A stretch of DNA of 57,929 nt from Bacillus sp. ISL-37 (GCF_018613315.1 NZ_JAGGQL010000035.1:1-57929), one strand, 5' to 3'; positions 49,757 to 57,772 are shown, numbered from the stretch's first letter. Notes: a model not told the origin generated them from the sequence alone. Numbers and translations: made by a program.

Positions 49757-50470
49757 TTAAATGCTTTGCTGAGAGTATTTAAAAAAGGCACATCAGGGAT
49801 AGTTTTTGAGTTATTAAGGTAAAAGGCATGATTCGGTTTAATGCCAATTATACAGGGCTGAAGCCCCATCAACTGGAGTTCATTAACAAGTGAAACGAAG
49901 ACTTCTACTCCTTCGATTGTTAAATTTCCGACTCCATTAAAATCGAACAGAACCTCTTGATAGTCCCCTTCTTGTGATTTTTAATACCCTCTTTTCATTT
50001 TGGCCAATCAATTCAACATCCAGGTTTCCAAAAAGAGGCACCAATGCCGTGCTTTTAGTTAACTTAATGAATGGGCAAGAAAGACCTTTAATTTCGAAAA
50101 GTGTTTTTTCAACCAACTCTTTTTTTTCAAGCAGTTCCAGATTTGTGTCCGCCAGCCGTTTACGGTGTTTATCAACAATACTTTCTAATTCCATCAGACG
50201 ATGGTCTTTTCCAATACAAATGATATGACCCCTATCTCCACTCCAATTTACACTTATGTCAAACAGGGCATATGGGGATTCTTTGGTTTTCATGGTCAAT
50301 TCGCCTTCTGCCTTGCTTTCCTTATTTCCCAAAATATTTTTTGTTTTGCCATGGCTTTCCCTATCCACCAGGTCAAGAAACTTATCACCTATTGTAAAAG
50401 TCTCTGAGCCTATTTGGGAAAATCCAAGGATATTATAGTCGTCACGATCTAAATAAAAAATGAGCATCAT
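49757..50470 (-). pseudogene. STAS-domain RsbR-like gene with a +1 frameshift
   Basis: The first frame starts at ATG 50470 (after TTTGGAG) with a PAS-like N-terminal part (FYLDRDDYNILGFSQIG...), a coiled-coil linker (RLADTNLELLEKKELVEKTL) and the start of a STAS domain (GLSCPFIKLTKSTALVPLFG). It then reaches KRVLK and stops 14 codons later. The next frame continues the STAS domain: QEGDYQEVLFDFNGVGNLTI, then EGVEVFVSLVNELQLMGLQP to a stop at 49757. The switch falls in a run of five A near 49980. Either it is a real inactivating indel or a sequencing error. Confidence 0.75.
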
Positions 50471-50497
50471 ATTAAATATCTCCAAACAGCTGCTGCC

Positions 50498-50692
50498 ATG
50501 GACGAAGAAAAATACTTTGTTGATTGTGCTCATTGGCTAAATGGAACCCTGACTTCCAGAGGAATGAAGGCAGAACACCTTATTGATAATTTTCAAAGAT
50601 TGAAGAATGCTTATCCTCCTTGCATTTCTGTCTTCCACGTTCCCCATATTTTTCAAGAAGGATTGGATTATCTTTGTAGATTCCGTCGGTAA
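50498..50692 (+). pseudogene. fragment resembling the helical cap of a cobalamin-binding protein
   Basis: The open frame (YFVDCAHWLNGTLTSRGMKA then EHLIDNFQRLKNAYP) resembles the short helical segment found at the ends of B12-binding regulators and methyltransferases (F-x-D/E-Y-x-x-W...L-x-S-R-G). It has no ribosome site and overlaps the start of the STAS gene on the other strand; the frame is open a further 16 codons upstream. Probably the 3' remnant of a lost gene. Confidence 0.3.
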
Positions 50693-50789
50693 CCTCTTCT
50701 ATAATAGCGTTTTCACTATAAAAAAAAGACTTGTATTTTTCTAAGATTTAAAATAATATACTTAAAAGCTTTGAAAGGGAGAAAATGGT

Positions 50790-51575
50790 ATGATTAGAAA
50801 ACTAAAAGCAAGTGATAACGAAATGGTTATGGACTTTTTAAAAGATGAAGCTGCATTGAACCTCTTCATAATTGGTGATATTGAGGCGTATGGTTATGAT
50901 TCTGATTTCCAGGAGCTGTGGGGTTTTTTTGGAGAAGATCATGATTTATCAGCGATTTTACTTCGGTTCCACAACTCTTTCATACCTTATGCTAAAACTG
51001 GTACAGTACCCGTGAAAGAATTTTCCAAGTTTATAAAGTCTTTTCCTGATAAAATTTTCTTATCTGGAAAAAGTGATTTGGTTGAAAAATTCGAGAATAT
51101 ACCGGGGATCGAACTTGGCAAAAAGCAAGTGACATATTTCGCTGAATGTAATACTGATGAGTTTATTGGACAAACAGAGTGTGAAATTAAAAAAGCAAAT
51201 ACTGAAGATGTGGATCGAATAATCGAATTAAGAGCTGGGATTGAAGAATTTCATCCTAATCCAAATGCGCGCAAAATATTAATGCAATCTATGGAAACAG
51301 GTACCGGGAGAACTTATTACCTTGAGCAAGATAGAAAGATGGTTGCTTCAGCTTCCACAGCTGCGGAAAATTCAATGTCTGCTATGATCGTTGGGGTATG
51401 TACTCACATCGATTATCGACGAAAAGGACTTGCAACTGCTGTGATGCAAAAACTTTTCAAAGACGTTATGAATGAAGGAAAGTTATTATGCCTCTTTTAT
51501 GACAACCCTGACGCAGGCCGAATATATAAGCGGTTGGGCTTCGTGGATATCGGGATGTGGACCATGTATCGGTGA
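50790..51575 (+). CDS. GNAT-family acetyltransferase, 261 residues
   Basis: The N-terminal half (1-130) is a divergent domain (IRKLKASDNEMVMDFLKDEA at 2-21) and the C-terminal half a typical GNAT domain: IKKANTEDVDRIIELRAG (about 134-151), SAMIVGVCTHIDYRRKGLATAVMQKLF (acetyl-CoA site, about 196-222) and LFYDNPDAGRIYKRLGF (about 237-253). Two-part proteins like this acetylate small amines or antibiotics; the substrate is unknown. ATG follows AAAGGGAGAAAATGGT. Convergent with the threonine aldolase gene. Confidence 0.82.
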   Translation: MIRKLKASDNEMVMDFLKDEAALNLFIIGDIEAYGYDSDFQELWGFFGEDHDLSAILLRFHNSFIPYAKTGTVPVKEFSKFIKSFPDKIFLSGKSDLVEKFENIPGIELGKKQVTYFAECNTDEFIGQTECEIKKANTEDVDRIIELRAGIEEFHPNPNARKILMQSMETGTGRTYYLEQDRKMVASASTAAENSMSAMIVGVCTHIDYRRKGLATAVMQKLFKDVMNEGKLLCLFYDNPDAGRIYKRLGFVDIGMWTMYR

Positions 51576-51577
51576 TA

Positions 51578-51614
51578 AAAAAGAAAGCTGGATGTGAGCC
51601 ATCCAGCTTTCGTC
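51578..51614. terminator. bidirectional terminator between GNAT and threonine aldolase genes
   Basis: AAAGCTGGATG and CATCCAGCTTT form an 11-bp stem with a short loop between convergent genes. Confidence 0.85.
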
Positions 51615-52640
51615 TTATTGTCTGGCTACCTTGGCGATTGCATCGATTGCCTTCTGGATTTGATCTTCTGTTACATCATAATGGGTTACGAACCTAACAA
51701 AAGTGGGGCCAAATGTACCCGAGATGACTCCTTCAGAACGCAGTCTCTCGACAAAAACATCAGAAGTGATGTTCAAGCCTTCTACATCTGCGACGACTAT
51801 ATTTGTTTCGGGCTGCCTGGCAAGCTTCATTCCAGGGATCGCTTCGATTGCTTCAGCCAAAATCCTCGCATTCCATTGGTCTTCTCCAAGTCTATCTTTC
51901 ATCTTTGTCAGGGCAATCAAACCAGGTGCAGCAATGACACCTGCCTGCCTCATACCGCCACCAAGGCGCTTCCTCCATTTGCGTGCTGTTGTGATAAATT
52001 CAGGATTACCAGCTATGATTGAGCCAACTGGAGCTCCTAGTCCCTTTGAAAGACATATTTGAACAGTATCTGTGTATTTAGCGAATTCCTTCACATCGAC
52101 ACCTGCAGCTGCTGCGGCGTTAAACAATCTTGCACCATCAAGATGAACAGGCACTTTATTGGCTTGCGCAATACTATAGATTGCTTCCATATTTTCGACC
52201 GGAATGACTGCTCCTCCTGCGCGGTTGTGAGTATTCTCTAAACAAATCAGCCCTGTTTCAGGATAATGGATATCCTCAGTTCGAATTGCATTTAAAACAT
52301 CTTCTGGCTCCATTGCTCCTCTGAGACCTGGAATGGTCCTGGTCTGGACTCCGGCAAGGGCAGCTACAGCACCTGATTCATAATAAAAAATATGGGATTC
52401 TTCCTCCAATAGCAATTCCTGTCCTGGTCGACAATGCGTTAGAACCGCTATTTGATTCCCTTGTGTACCACTTGTAACAAACAAGGCTGCTTCCTTGCCT
52501 AATATTTCAGCTGCAGTTTCTTCCAATTCCCTGACTGTTGGGTCTTCTTTATAGACATCATCACCCACCTCAGCAGAGTACATAGCTTTACGCATTTCTT
52601 CAGTAGGTTTCGTGACAGTATCACTTCTTAAATCAATCAT
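51615..52640 (-). CDS. ltaE: low-specificity L-threonine aldolase
   Basis: The 341-residue PLP enzyme starts IDLRSDTVTKPTEEMRKAMY and contains ALFVTSGTQGNQIAVLTH (about 53-70), HLDGARLFNAAAAAG with the PLP-pairing Asp (about 166-180) and the cofactor lysine in ICLSKGLGAPVGSI (about 192-205). It cleaves L-threonine and L-allo-threonine to glycine and acetaldehyde. ATG follows GAGGGGAAAGAA. Single gene, divergent from the CBS-domain gene. Confidence 0.93.
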   Translation of the reverse strand: MIDLRSDTVTKPTEEMRKAMYSAEVGDDVYKEDPTVRELEETAAEILGKEAALFVTSGTQGNQIAVLTHCRPGQELLLEEESHIFYYESGAVAALAGVQTRTIPGLRGAMEPEDVLNAIRTEDIHYPETGLICLENTHNRAGGAVIPVENMEAIYSIAQANKVPVHLDGARLFNAAAAAGVDVKEFAKYTDTVQICLSKGLGAPVGSIIAGNPEFITTARKWRKRLGGGMRQAGVIAAPGLIALTKMKDRLGEDQWNARILAEAIEAIPGMKLARQPETNIVVADVEGLNITSDVFVERLRSEGVISGTFGPTFVRFVTHYDVTEDQIQKAIDAIAKVARQ

Positions 52641-52775
52641 TTCTTTCCCCTCATTCCTATGTAAATTTCTTATTTATTCTTATTTTAACAACTCAACCTG
52701 CAAAAAACTAACAGTTTCTCCTTGATAGCATCCGGGTATTCCTTATATATACAAAAAATAAAGGAGGAATACAGT

Positions 52776-53201
52776 ATGAATATCCAAAAAGTAATGACTA
52801 GAGACGTAGAATATTGCAGTCCTGATACACCAATTCACGAGGTAGCAGCAAAAATGAGAGACCTGGATGTTGGTGTCATGCCAATTTGTGAGGGTGAGCA
52901 ACTGACAGGACTTGCTACCGACAGAGATATTATTCTGAAGGCTGTTGCTGATAACACTTCAATGGAATCACCCATATCTGAGGTAATGACAACTGATCCA
53001 GTGAGGGGTACTGTCAATATGACTGCCGAGGAAGCTGCAGACTTGATGGCAGATGTACAAATTCGCAGGCTCCCAATCGTTGAAGACGGAAAGATGATTG
53101 GAATTGTTTCACTGGGAGATCTTGCCGTAACTCATAAGTTGGATGATGAGGCAGGACAAGCTTTAGAAGAGATCTCCACTCCTTCTGAACCCGAGAAGTA
53201 A
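52776..53201 (+). CDS. tandem CBS-domain protein (YhcV-like)
   Basis: The 141-residue protein consists of two CBS domains (IQKVMTRDVEYCSPDTPIHE at 3-22 and SEVMTTDPVRGTVNMTAEEA at about 68-87) each ending with a typical G-x-x-T/S-D/L-x-D segment (LTGLATDRDI, MIGIVSLGDL). Such stand-alone pairs bind adenine nucleotides and act as energy or stress sensors. ATG at 52776 has AAAGGAGGAATACAGT; the frame open upstream lacks a site. Confidence 0.9.
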   Translation: MNIQKVMTRDVEYCSPDTPIHEVAAKMRDLDVGVMPICEGEQLTGLATDRDIILKAVADNTSMESPISEVMTTDPVRGTVNMTAEEAADLMADVQIRRLPIVEDGKMIGIVSLGDLAVTHKLDDEAGQALEEISTPSEPEK

Positions 53202-53215
53202 AGTATTGTAAAATA

Positions 53216-53248
53216 ACCCGCCAGGAAAAACCTGGCGGGTCATTTTTA
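53216..53248. terminator. bidirectional terminator between the CBS and STAS genes
   Basis: ACCCGCCAGG and CCTGGCGGGT form a 10-bp stem followed by CATTTTTATT; it overlaps the last bases of the convergent STAS gene. Confidence 0.85.
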
Positions 53249-53710
53249 TTCTGAGATTTTTCTAAATTCCATGCCCTTTTGCTTCATCAAATGTTTTAAG
53301 GCTGCTTGAAAGGTTGAAAAAGATTGTGCTTCTAATTTTATTCCATCAAGGACCATCCGCTTGACCAATTCTGGATTCATTCCTACAAATAACGTTTTGA
53401 CACCCATCAACGAGATAGCGGAAGCCATCTCATGAAGCTCCCTGCCTATTTCTTCAAGGCATACATCCTCAATTCTTTCTCCACTTATATCAGTTAAGTC
53501 AATAATTGCCGTTTCAATGTCTTTATTATGGATAAATTTAAGAACTTTTTCACGTATTTTATCAAAACGCTCTGCTCGAATTAACCCTGTAATGGGTATA
53601 AGTATTGTCTGAGGAACAATAGAAGGTATGATTGGCGCGGACATTTCAGAAATAATCGTCTCATATTCTTGAATTTTTCTCTCTAACTCCTCGAGCCTAT
53701 TTGTTTCCAA
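53246..53710 (-). CDS. short STAS-domain protein, RsbR-like without sensor domain
   Basis: The 154-residue protein has an N-terminal helical linker (ETNRLEELERKIQEYETIIS) and one STAS domain (APIIPSIVPQTILIPITGLI, then ETAIIDLTDISGERIEDVCL). Full RsbR paralogues have another 130 or so residues of sensor domain; none is present. In the phospho-acceptor segment the usual D-T/S pair (as in MIDTMVA of the protein at 19435) reads IEDVCL, so one acceptor seems lost. TTG start with a GGGGGG site; single gene. Confidence 0.75.
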   Translation of the reverse strand: METNRLEELERKIQEYETIISEMSAPIIPSIVPQTILIPITGLIRAERFDKIREKVLKFIHNKDIETAIIDLTDISGERIEDVCLEEIGRELHEMASAISLMGVKTLFVGMNPELVKRMVLDGIKLEAQSFSTFQAALKHLMKQKGMEFRKISE

Positions 53711-53784
53711 AATTCCAAAACCCCCCGGTGACGTAGAATTCTCCTTGCTTTTACTATGATACCTTTTCAGGAATTTTTTGTATA

Positions 53785-53815
53785 GAAAAAAACTGCTTCA
53801 ATTAAAGAAGCAGTA
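53785..53815 (-). terminator. terminator downstream of the 45-residue gene
   Basis: ACTGCTTC and GAAGCAGT form the stem, followed on the minus strand by TTTTTTTC. Confidence 0.75.
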
Positions 53816-53839
53816 AGTAAAGGGTCACCCTATTGATTC

Positions 53840-53977
53840 TTAATTTATAACATTAATTAAATGCATGATATCTTCATAAATCTGCTCTTGATATTCGTCA
53901 TCACAACATCTTTTATAATCATCAATCAAACGTCCGAGTTCTTTTAAAAAGATTAACTTTTCTTCTTCATTGATCAT
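53840..53977 (-). CDS. small acidic protein, 45 residues, helical
   Basis: ATG after AAGGAGAATTTTGCC starts a frame encoding MINEEEKLIFLKELGRLIDD and then YKRCCDDEYQEQIYEDIMHL. The heptad-like spacing of Leu and Ile suggests a helical hairpin; a CC pair lies in the turn. This is reminiscent of Spo0E-like short helical regulators, but the S-Q-E-L-D signature is missing, so I do not assign it. It has its own terminator. Confidence 0.6.
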   Translation of the reverse strand: MINEEEKLIFLKELGRLIDDYKRCCDDEYQEQIYEDIMHLINVIN

Positions 53978-54147
53978 GGCAAAATTCTCCTTAACAGGAC
54001 AAAAGTCATGTGTGTGGTCTAACTTATCATAGTTAACTGATTAAATCAATAATAATTTATCCATACTACATTATTATATTTTGTATATGTGGAGAAACTA
54101 TGCATAGTGCAATTAAAAGTTTAGATTTATTTAAGAAAGGAGCAACC

Positions 54148-54600
54148 ATGTTACATAATATCTTCAGGCTGTGTATGCTGCTAATATCTTGGTCCACATT
54201 ATTGTTATACCCCAAACGTGCATTCAAGCGGTTTCTTCCTGTCACGATATTTGTTACCGCTTTAGTTTCGATTTTATTGGTATTATCACACCCATATAAA
54301 CTATGGAAAGTCTCCGGTGGTATTGGAACTCGAATTTTCAATGATCTTAGTTTTACTCTTGGCCCCTTTTTTGTTACAAACCTCTGGGTGTTCCGCCTGG
54401 CCTATGGGAATCTTTGGCAGTATTTAGGGATTAATCTGGTGATTGACTATTTATTAGCATTTCCCATCACAAAGCTTTTTAAGAAAATAAGCATATATCA
54501 ATTAGAGCGACTGAAATCACTGCATTTTTTCAGTATCATTTATTCATTTGCTATTTTCGCTTACGGCTTCCAGTATTTTTTTCAACAGTATAAAAGATAA
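54148..54600 (+). CDS. membrane protein, 150 residues, CBO0543-like
   Basis: The protein has four to five hydrophobic segments and conserved-looking polar motifs LYPKRAFKRFLPVTIF (about 18-33) and RIFNDLSFTLGPFFVTNLWVF (about 70-90). It resembles the small CBO0543-type membrane proteins; a second one is at 14681. Function unknown. ATG at 54148 follows AGAAAGGAGCAACC, better than the in-frame ATG at 54100. Confidence 0.6.
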   Translation: MLHNIFRLCMLLISWSTLLLYPKRAFKRFLPVTIFVTALVSILLVLSHPYKLWKVSGGIGTRIFNDLSFTLGPFFVTNLWVFRLAYGNLWQYLGINLVIDYLLAFPITKLFKKISIYQLERLKSLHFFSIIYSFAIFAYGFQYFFQQYKR

Positions 54601-54636
54601 ATGCCGCTAATTTTATTTCGCCTGAATGATTGAATT

Positions 54637-54676
54637 CAAAAAACCCTTCCGACTAATTGATGGAAGGGTTTTTTCG
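54637..54676. terminator. bidirectional terminator between two membrane-protein genes
   Basis: AACCCTTCC and GGAAGGGTT form the stem with A-run before and T-run after, between convergent genes. Confidence 0.85.
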
Positions 54677-54677
54677 T

Positions 54678-55286
54678 CTATTCTTCATCTATAGTGATAT
54701 TCTCCATGACCAGTTCGACCCCTTTTGCATTCTCGATATAATTGATTATAGGGTCAATTTCGTTTCTAAGTTTAGGAGTCAGCGGCAATTCAATTCTTTT
54801 GTCATCATAAGTGAATATCACTTTATCAGGTGTTAAGGTACCACCCTCTTTTTTGTTGATTTGTTTCATCGCCGTAATTTCATCCCAAGAATATTCGGTT
54901 TGTTCTAATTTCCAGAGCTCATCATAATACAAGCCATTCTTGTCCATATAATAATAATTGTCAATACTCAAGTAACCACCTGCAGCCATGATCACCAGGG
55001 TGAAAGAAGCGGCAATAAAAACATTGAAACTTCTCTTTCTTGATTCATCAGTTTTAAAAAGGTATATGGCCATGAAGATTAGTAACACAGGTATAATCAA
55101 AAACACCGCAACCATCGTTATATAAGATGACATCGGACTGTCAAAAAACCAGTGCGAACGGTCAAGGTAAACTGAATTGTGAATAAAAGATACGATAAAA
55201 ATCCCAATTGGTACAGATGCGAAGAGCAGGATAACAGCGACTGTTATCAGCAAACTCCCGGCACGGTCAGCATTATGTGCACTCAA
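54678..55286 (-). CDS. hypothetical membrane protein with C-terminal soluble domain
   Basis: About 202 residues: three membrane helices (SLLITVAVILLFASVPIGIF, YITMVAVFLIIPVLLIFMAI, FNVFIAASFTLVIMAAGGYL) and a soluble C-terminal region of about 80 residues (YYDELWKLEQTEYSWDEITA, then KVIFTYDDKRIELPLTP) that looks like a PH-like bacterial domain. No family name is certain. Two TTG starts are possible; 55286 has AAAGGGGAAC at good spacing, 55346 has AGCAGG. Single gene bounded by terminators. Confidence 0.6.
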   Translation of the reverse strand: MSAHNADRAGSLLITVAVILLFASVPIGIFIVSFIHNSVYLDRSHWFFDSPMSSYITMVAVFLIIPVLLIFMAIYLFKTDESRKRSFNVFIAASFTLVIMAAGGYLSIDNYYYMDKNGLYYDELWKLEQTEYSWDEITAMKQINKKEGGTLTPDKVIFTYDDKRIELPLTPKLRNEIDPIINYIENAKGVELVMENITIDEE

Positions 55287-55390
55287 GATATTGTTCCCCT
55301 TTTCTAAATCTCTATATTTCCATAATATATATTCAACTACAAGCAAAAAATTTCCTGCTTAAATTGGAAACTTTTTTCCTAGCAGATACG

Positions 55391-55424
55391 AAAAAACAAG
55401 CCGGAATGATCTCCGGCTTGTTTT
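55391..55424. terminator. terminator between the 49-residue gene and the membrane gene
   Basis: AACAAGCCGG and CCGGCTTGTT form a 10-bp stem with A-rich and T-rich flanks. Confidence 0.85.
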
Positions 55425-55428
55425 GTTC

Positions 55429-55578
55429 TTATTTCCTCAAGTTTTCCTGATCCTTTAATCTATTTTGCTGGTCGGGAACTCTTCCTTGATCCTTGAATTC
55501 ATCTATCTTTTTATCTTCACCAAGTTTTTCTCGTTCGTATTCAACCAAGCTTTGCGGGTCTTTTTTTGAATGATCCAT
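55429..55578 (-). CDS. small hydrophilic protein, 49 residues
   Basis: ATG after GGAGGGAAAAGCTTC opens a frame for a very charged, apparently unstructured protein (MDHSKKDPQSLVEYEREKLG at 1-20, ending LKDQENLRK). Such short Lys/Glu/Asp/Gln-rich proteins are often sporulation- or stress-induced in Bacillus, but I recognise no family. Good ribosome site and terminator support it. Confidence 0.6.
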   Translation of the reverse strand: MDHSKKDPQSLVEYEREKLGEDKKIDEFKDQGRVPDQQNRLKDQENLRK

Positions 55579-55876
55579 GAAGCTTTTCCCTCCTTAGCCT
55601 TAGTATTTATGCTATTCCCTTTAAGGAATTTAGCCAAACCCGCAGGCGAGATGTATGTATGATGGTTAAGGATTATTTTCTCTAATGGCTTTGTATTAAA
55701 GCGATTTTCAACACACATTTGATTGACTTTTCATGTGGCTATTTAGCATCCAGACACAAATCATCAACTAAAATATAAACTTCTGCCAGTCCACTAGGTT
55801 TACATAAACCGTTTAGATGGTAATTAGAATAACAAAGGGGTTTAACATCAAGTAAAACAAGAAGAAAGGAAAATGT
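55579..55876. other. intergenic region before the BA3454-like gene
   Basis: A 300-bp divergent region without a supported ORF. GTTTAC (55799-55804), then 14 bases, then TGGTAA is a weak match to a sigma-B promoter on the plus strand; it would fit a stress-inducible downstream gene. Confidence 0.3.
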
Positions 55877-56014
55877 ATGATGAGAGAAATCACAGTAAGC
55901 GTAGACCTAAAAGGAAAAAATTATTTAACCAACGTCATTGCTGACCGTGAAACATCTGAGGAAGAAATCCAAGAGATGGCACGTAAGCAAGTTCAAGAGC
56001 AATGGCTCTTATAA
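55877..56014 (+). CDS. small BA3454-family-like stress protein, 45 residues
   Basis: ATG after AAGGAAAATGT starts a frame reading MMREITVSVDLKGKNYLTNV then IADRETSEEEIQEMARKQVQ. The pattern E-I-T-V-x-V-x-L-K-G-x-x-Y-x-T-N-V-I and the helical E-E-E-I tail ending Q-W match the small BA3454-type stress proteins of Bacillus, as far as I can judge without a search. Its TAA stop codon is the first three bases of the 189-bp repeat copy. Confidence 0.6.
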   Translation: MMREITVSVDLKGKNYLTNVIADRETSEEEIQEMARKQVQEQWLL

Positions 56015-56200
56015 AATGGCTGTTTTCGTTAAGATTATTGTTAAAATCCTAAAGCCGATTTTAACGTAATATAAGGCCATTTTGCAGTTCGGAATTAAGT
56101 TTGCATGCTCTTTTCTCCTAAAAGAGTCAACTTTACGAAGAAAAATGGTTTTAAAATTCTATTTTGCAGTCAAAAAGCAACAAAGTTTGAGAAAAGAGCC
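56012..56200 (-). repeat. 189-bp dispersed repeat, copy 2 (inverted)
   Basis: Reverse-complement copy of 19250-19438. It starts at TAAAATGGCTG, providing the stop codon of the small gene upstream, and ends GAGAAAAGAGCC next to a terminator, the same context as copy 1. Confidence 0.85.
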
Positions 56201-56212
56201 TTTAAAATAACG

Positions 56213-56250
56213 AAAAGGATGTTCAGCTGCTGTCGCTGAACATCCTTTTT
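56213..56250. terminator. terminator after the repeat
   Basis: AAAGGATGTTCAGC and GCTGAACATCCTTT form a 14-bp stem followed by TTTT. Confidence 0.85.
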
Positions 56251-56377
56251 TATTATCTTGGGTGGATTTGACACGAGTATTGCACTTTACTTTTTTGGGA
56301 CATTTAAGTCTGCTCAAACCAATTGTCTAGAGCAACATGCGGTACAAATTTAAGCGTGGAAATCGAGACAGAGGATT

Positions 56378-56770
56378 TTACTTTTCATTTTCATATAATT
56401 CAATTGGTAATCCATCGGGATCGGAAAAGAATGTAAATTGCTTATGAGTTAGTGGATCAATTCTGATCGGTTCCACTTCCACTCCTTGCGTTTCAAGATA
56501 ATTTGCATATGAGGATAGATTTTCCACAGTGAAAGCGAGATGCCTTAGACCAGCAGCCTCAGGGTAACTCGGGCGTGCCGGAACTTCCGGGAAAGAGAAC
56601 AATTCAATTTGATAGTGACTTCCAACACTTAAATCCAATTTATAGGACCTTCGTTCTTCTCTATAGGTCTCTGAGATGACCTTCAAGCCAAGAACTTTTG
56701 TATAAAACTCTTTTGACTTTTCATAATTTGAACAGATAATGGCAACGTGATGTATTTTGTCTAGCTCCAT
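56378..56770 (-). CDS. VOC-superfamily (glyoxalase/dioxygenase-like) metalloprotein
   Basis: The 130-residue protein starts ELDKIHHVAIICSNYEKSKE (metal His at HHVA), then KFTYKVLGL-type KEFYTKVLGLKVISETYR, IELFSF with a metal Glu, LRHLAFTVENL (second His) and FFSDPDGLPIELYEN (last Glu). This is the YaeR/SMU1112c type of VOC protein; the substrate is unknown. ATG at 56770 has AAAGGGGATTGGC. It starts 11 bases after the rsbT stop codon, so it is co-transcribed with rsbST, an unusual partner. Confidence 0.87.
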   Translation of the reverse strand: MELDKIHHVAIICSNYEKSKEFYTKVLGLKVISETYREERRSYKLDLSVGSHYQIELFSFPEVPARPSYPEAAGLRHLAFTVENLSSYANYLETQGVEVEPIRIDPLTHKQFTFFSDPDGLPIELYENEK

Positions 56771-56781
56771 GCCAATCCCCT

Positions 56782-57183
56782 TTATCTCGCCCATTTGGTA
56801 ATTGTAATTTTTGTGCCAGTTCCCGGCATAGAATCAATATCAAAACTGTCCATTAACCTTTTAACTCCTGGAAGTCCTGCACCAAGACCGCCTGAAGTAG
56901 AAAAACCATCCTGCAAGACCATTCTTATATCATTTATCCCTGGTCCATTATCAGCAGCAGAAATCTGAATCCCTTTTCTTCCATTCTCTTCTAAAACGTC
57001 AATAGTAATCTGGCCGCTGCCCGCATATAAATAAATATTTCTTGCGAGCTCAGAAATCGCTGTCGTTATTCTTGCCTGGTCAACGCCACCAAATTGGAGA
57101 TTTTTTGAAACCTCTCTCCCTTTCTGACGAGCAAGCACTATATCAAATTCATTATTAATATTAATAATAATCGGTTCTGTCAT
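56782..57183 (-). CDS. rsbT: serine/threonine-protein kinase RsbT
   Basis: The 133-residue GHKL kinase has an N box ISELARNIYLYAGSG (about 44-58), DNGPGI (about 77-82) and GLGAGLPGVKRLMDSFDI (about 97-114), the usual RsbT features. RsbT phosphorylates STAS proteins RsbR and RsbS of the stressosome, then leaves to activate the phosphatase RsbU. It lies four bases after the rsbS stop codon. In B. subtilis rsbU follows; here a VOC gene does. Confidence 0.9.
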   Translation of the reverse strand: MTEPIIININNEFDIVLARQKGREVSKNLQFGGVDQARITTAISELARNIYLYAGSGQITIDVLEENGRKGIQISAADNGPGINDIRMVLQDGFSTSGGLGAGLPGVKRLMDSFDIDSMPGTGTKITITKWAR

Positions 57184-57187
57184 TTGG

Positions 57188-57544
57188 CTAACCCTCTAAC
57201 AATTGGCTTAATATCGTAATTCCTTGCTCAAGATCCAGTGCAGTATGGACATTTTCCAATGTTATGCCAAGCTCTATTAAAGTAATGGCGACTGCAGGCT
57301 GGATACCTGTAAGGACTGCTTTCGTGCCCATCAGGCTTGTCATTACTATTACGTCGCCCAATACTTTTGCAATGAATGAATCAATCATATCGACTGAAGT
57401 TAAATCGATTACAACACCTTTTGCTCCCGTATCTTTAATTTTATTCAACAAGTCCTCTTGAAAAGTCAATACCGTCTGGTCATCAAGTTCTACTTGAATT
57501 GAAACTAATAAATAATCTTTTAACTTTAATATAGGAATTCTCAC
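57188..57544 (-). CDS. rsbS: stressosome STAS protein RsbS
   Basis: The 118-residue single STAS domain protein starts [20 protein letters not shown] and has [20 protein letters not shown] (about 45-64) with the acceptor serine after ID, as in B. subtilis RsbS. It holds RsbT in the stressosome. GTG start after GGAGGCATAAAAA. It is normally preceded by rsbR, but no rsbR lies in the 385 bp upstream; RsbR-like proteins in this window are at 19435, 49757 (frameshifted) and 53246. Confidence 0.9.
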   Translation of the reverse strand: MRIPILKLKDYLLVSIQVELDDQTVLTFQEDLLNKIKDTGAKGVVIDLTSVDMIDSFIAKVLGDVIVMTSLMGTKAVLTGIQPAVAITLIELGITLENVHTALDLEQGITILSQLLEG

Positions 57545-57657
57545 TTTTTATGCCTCCAAATCATTAAACTCACCAGAATTCACTATGTACAAATAATTTT
57601 AATCCAAAGTGGTCTACATCCAAACACTTGCACGTTAGCAAATAAGATTTTAATTGG

Positions 57658-57687
57658 ATTATACGCTATATATAAAGTGGTTTACAA
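57658..57687 (-). promoter_or_regulatory. candidate promoter of rsbS-rsbT
   Basis: On the minus strand TTGTAA (57682-57687), 18-base spacer, TATAAT (57658-57663). Start of transcription would be about 110 bases before the rsbS GTG. Confidence 0.55.
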
Positions 57688-57744
57688 ATTAAAAGCTGTG
57701 CTTTATAAATGAAATGCTAAAAAGTTACGAATAAGATAAAAAGA

Positions 57745-57770
57745 TAAAAAAACCTCCATTTAGGAGGTTT
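57745..57770 (-). terminator. terminator hairpin 1 at right edge
   Basis: AAACCTCC and GGAGGTTT form the stem; on the minus strand seven T follow. Confidence 0.65.
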
Positions 57771-57772
57771 AC

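Noticed and set aside
55503-55718. 71-codon minus-strand ORF
   Set aside because: It overlaps the better-supported 49-residue gene in another frame and has no ribosome site.
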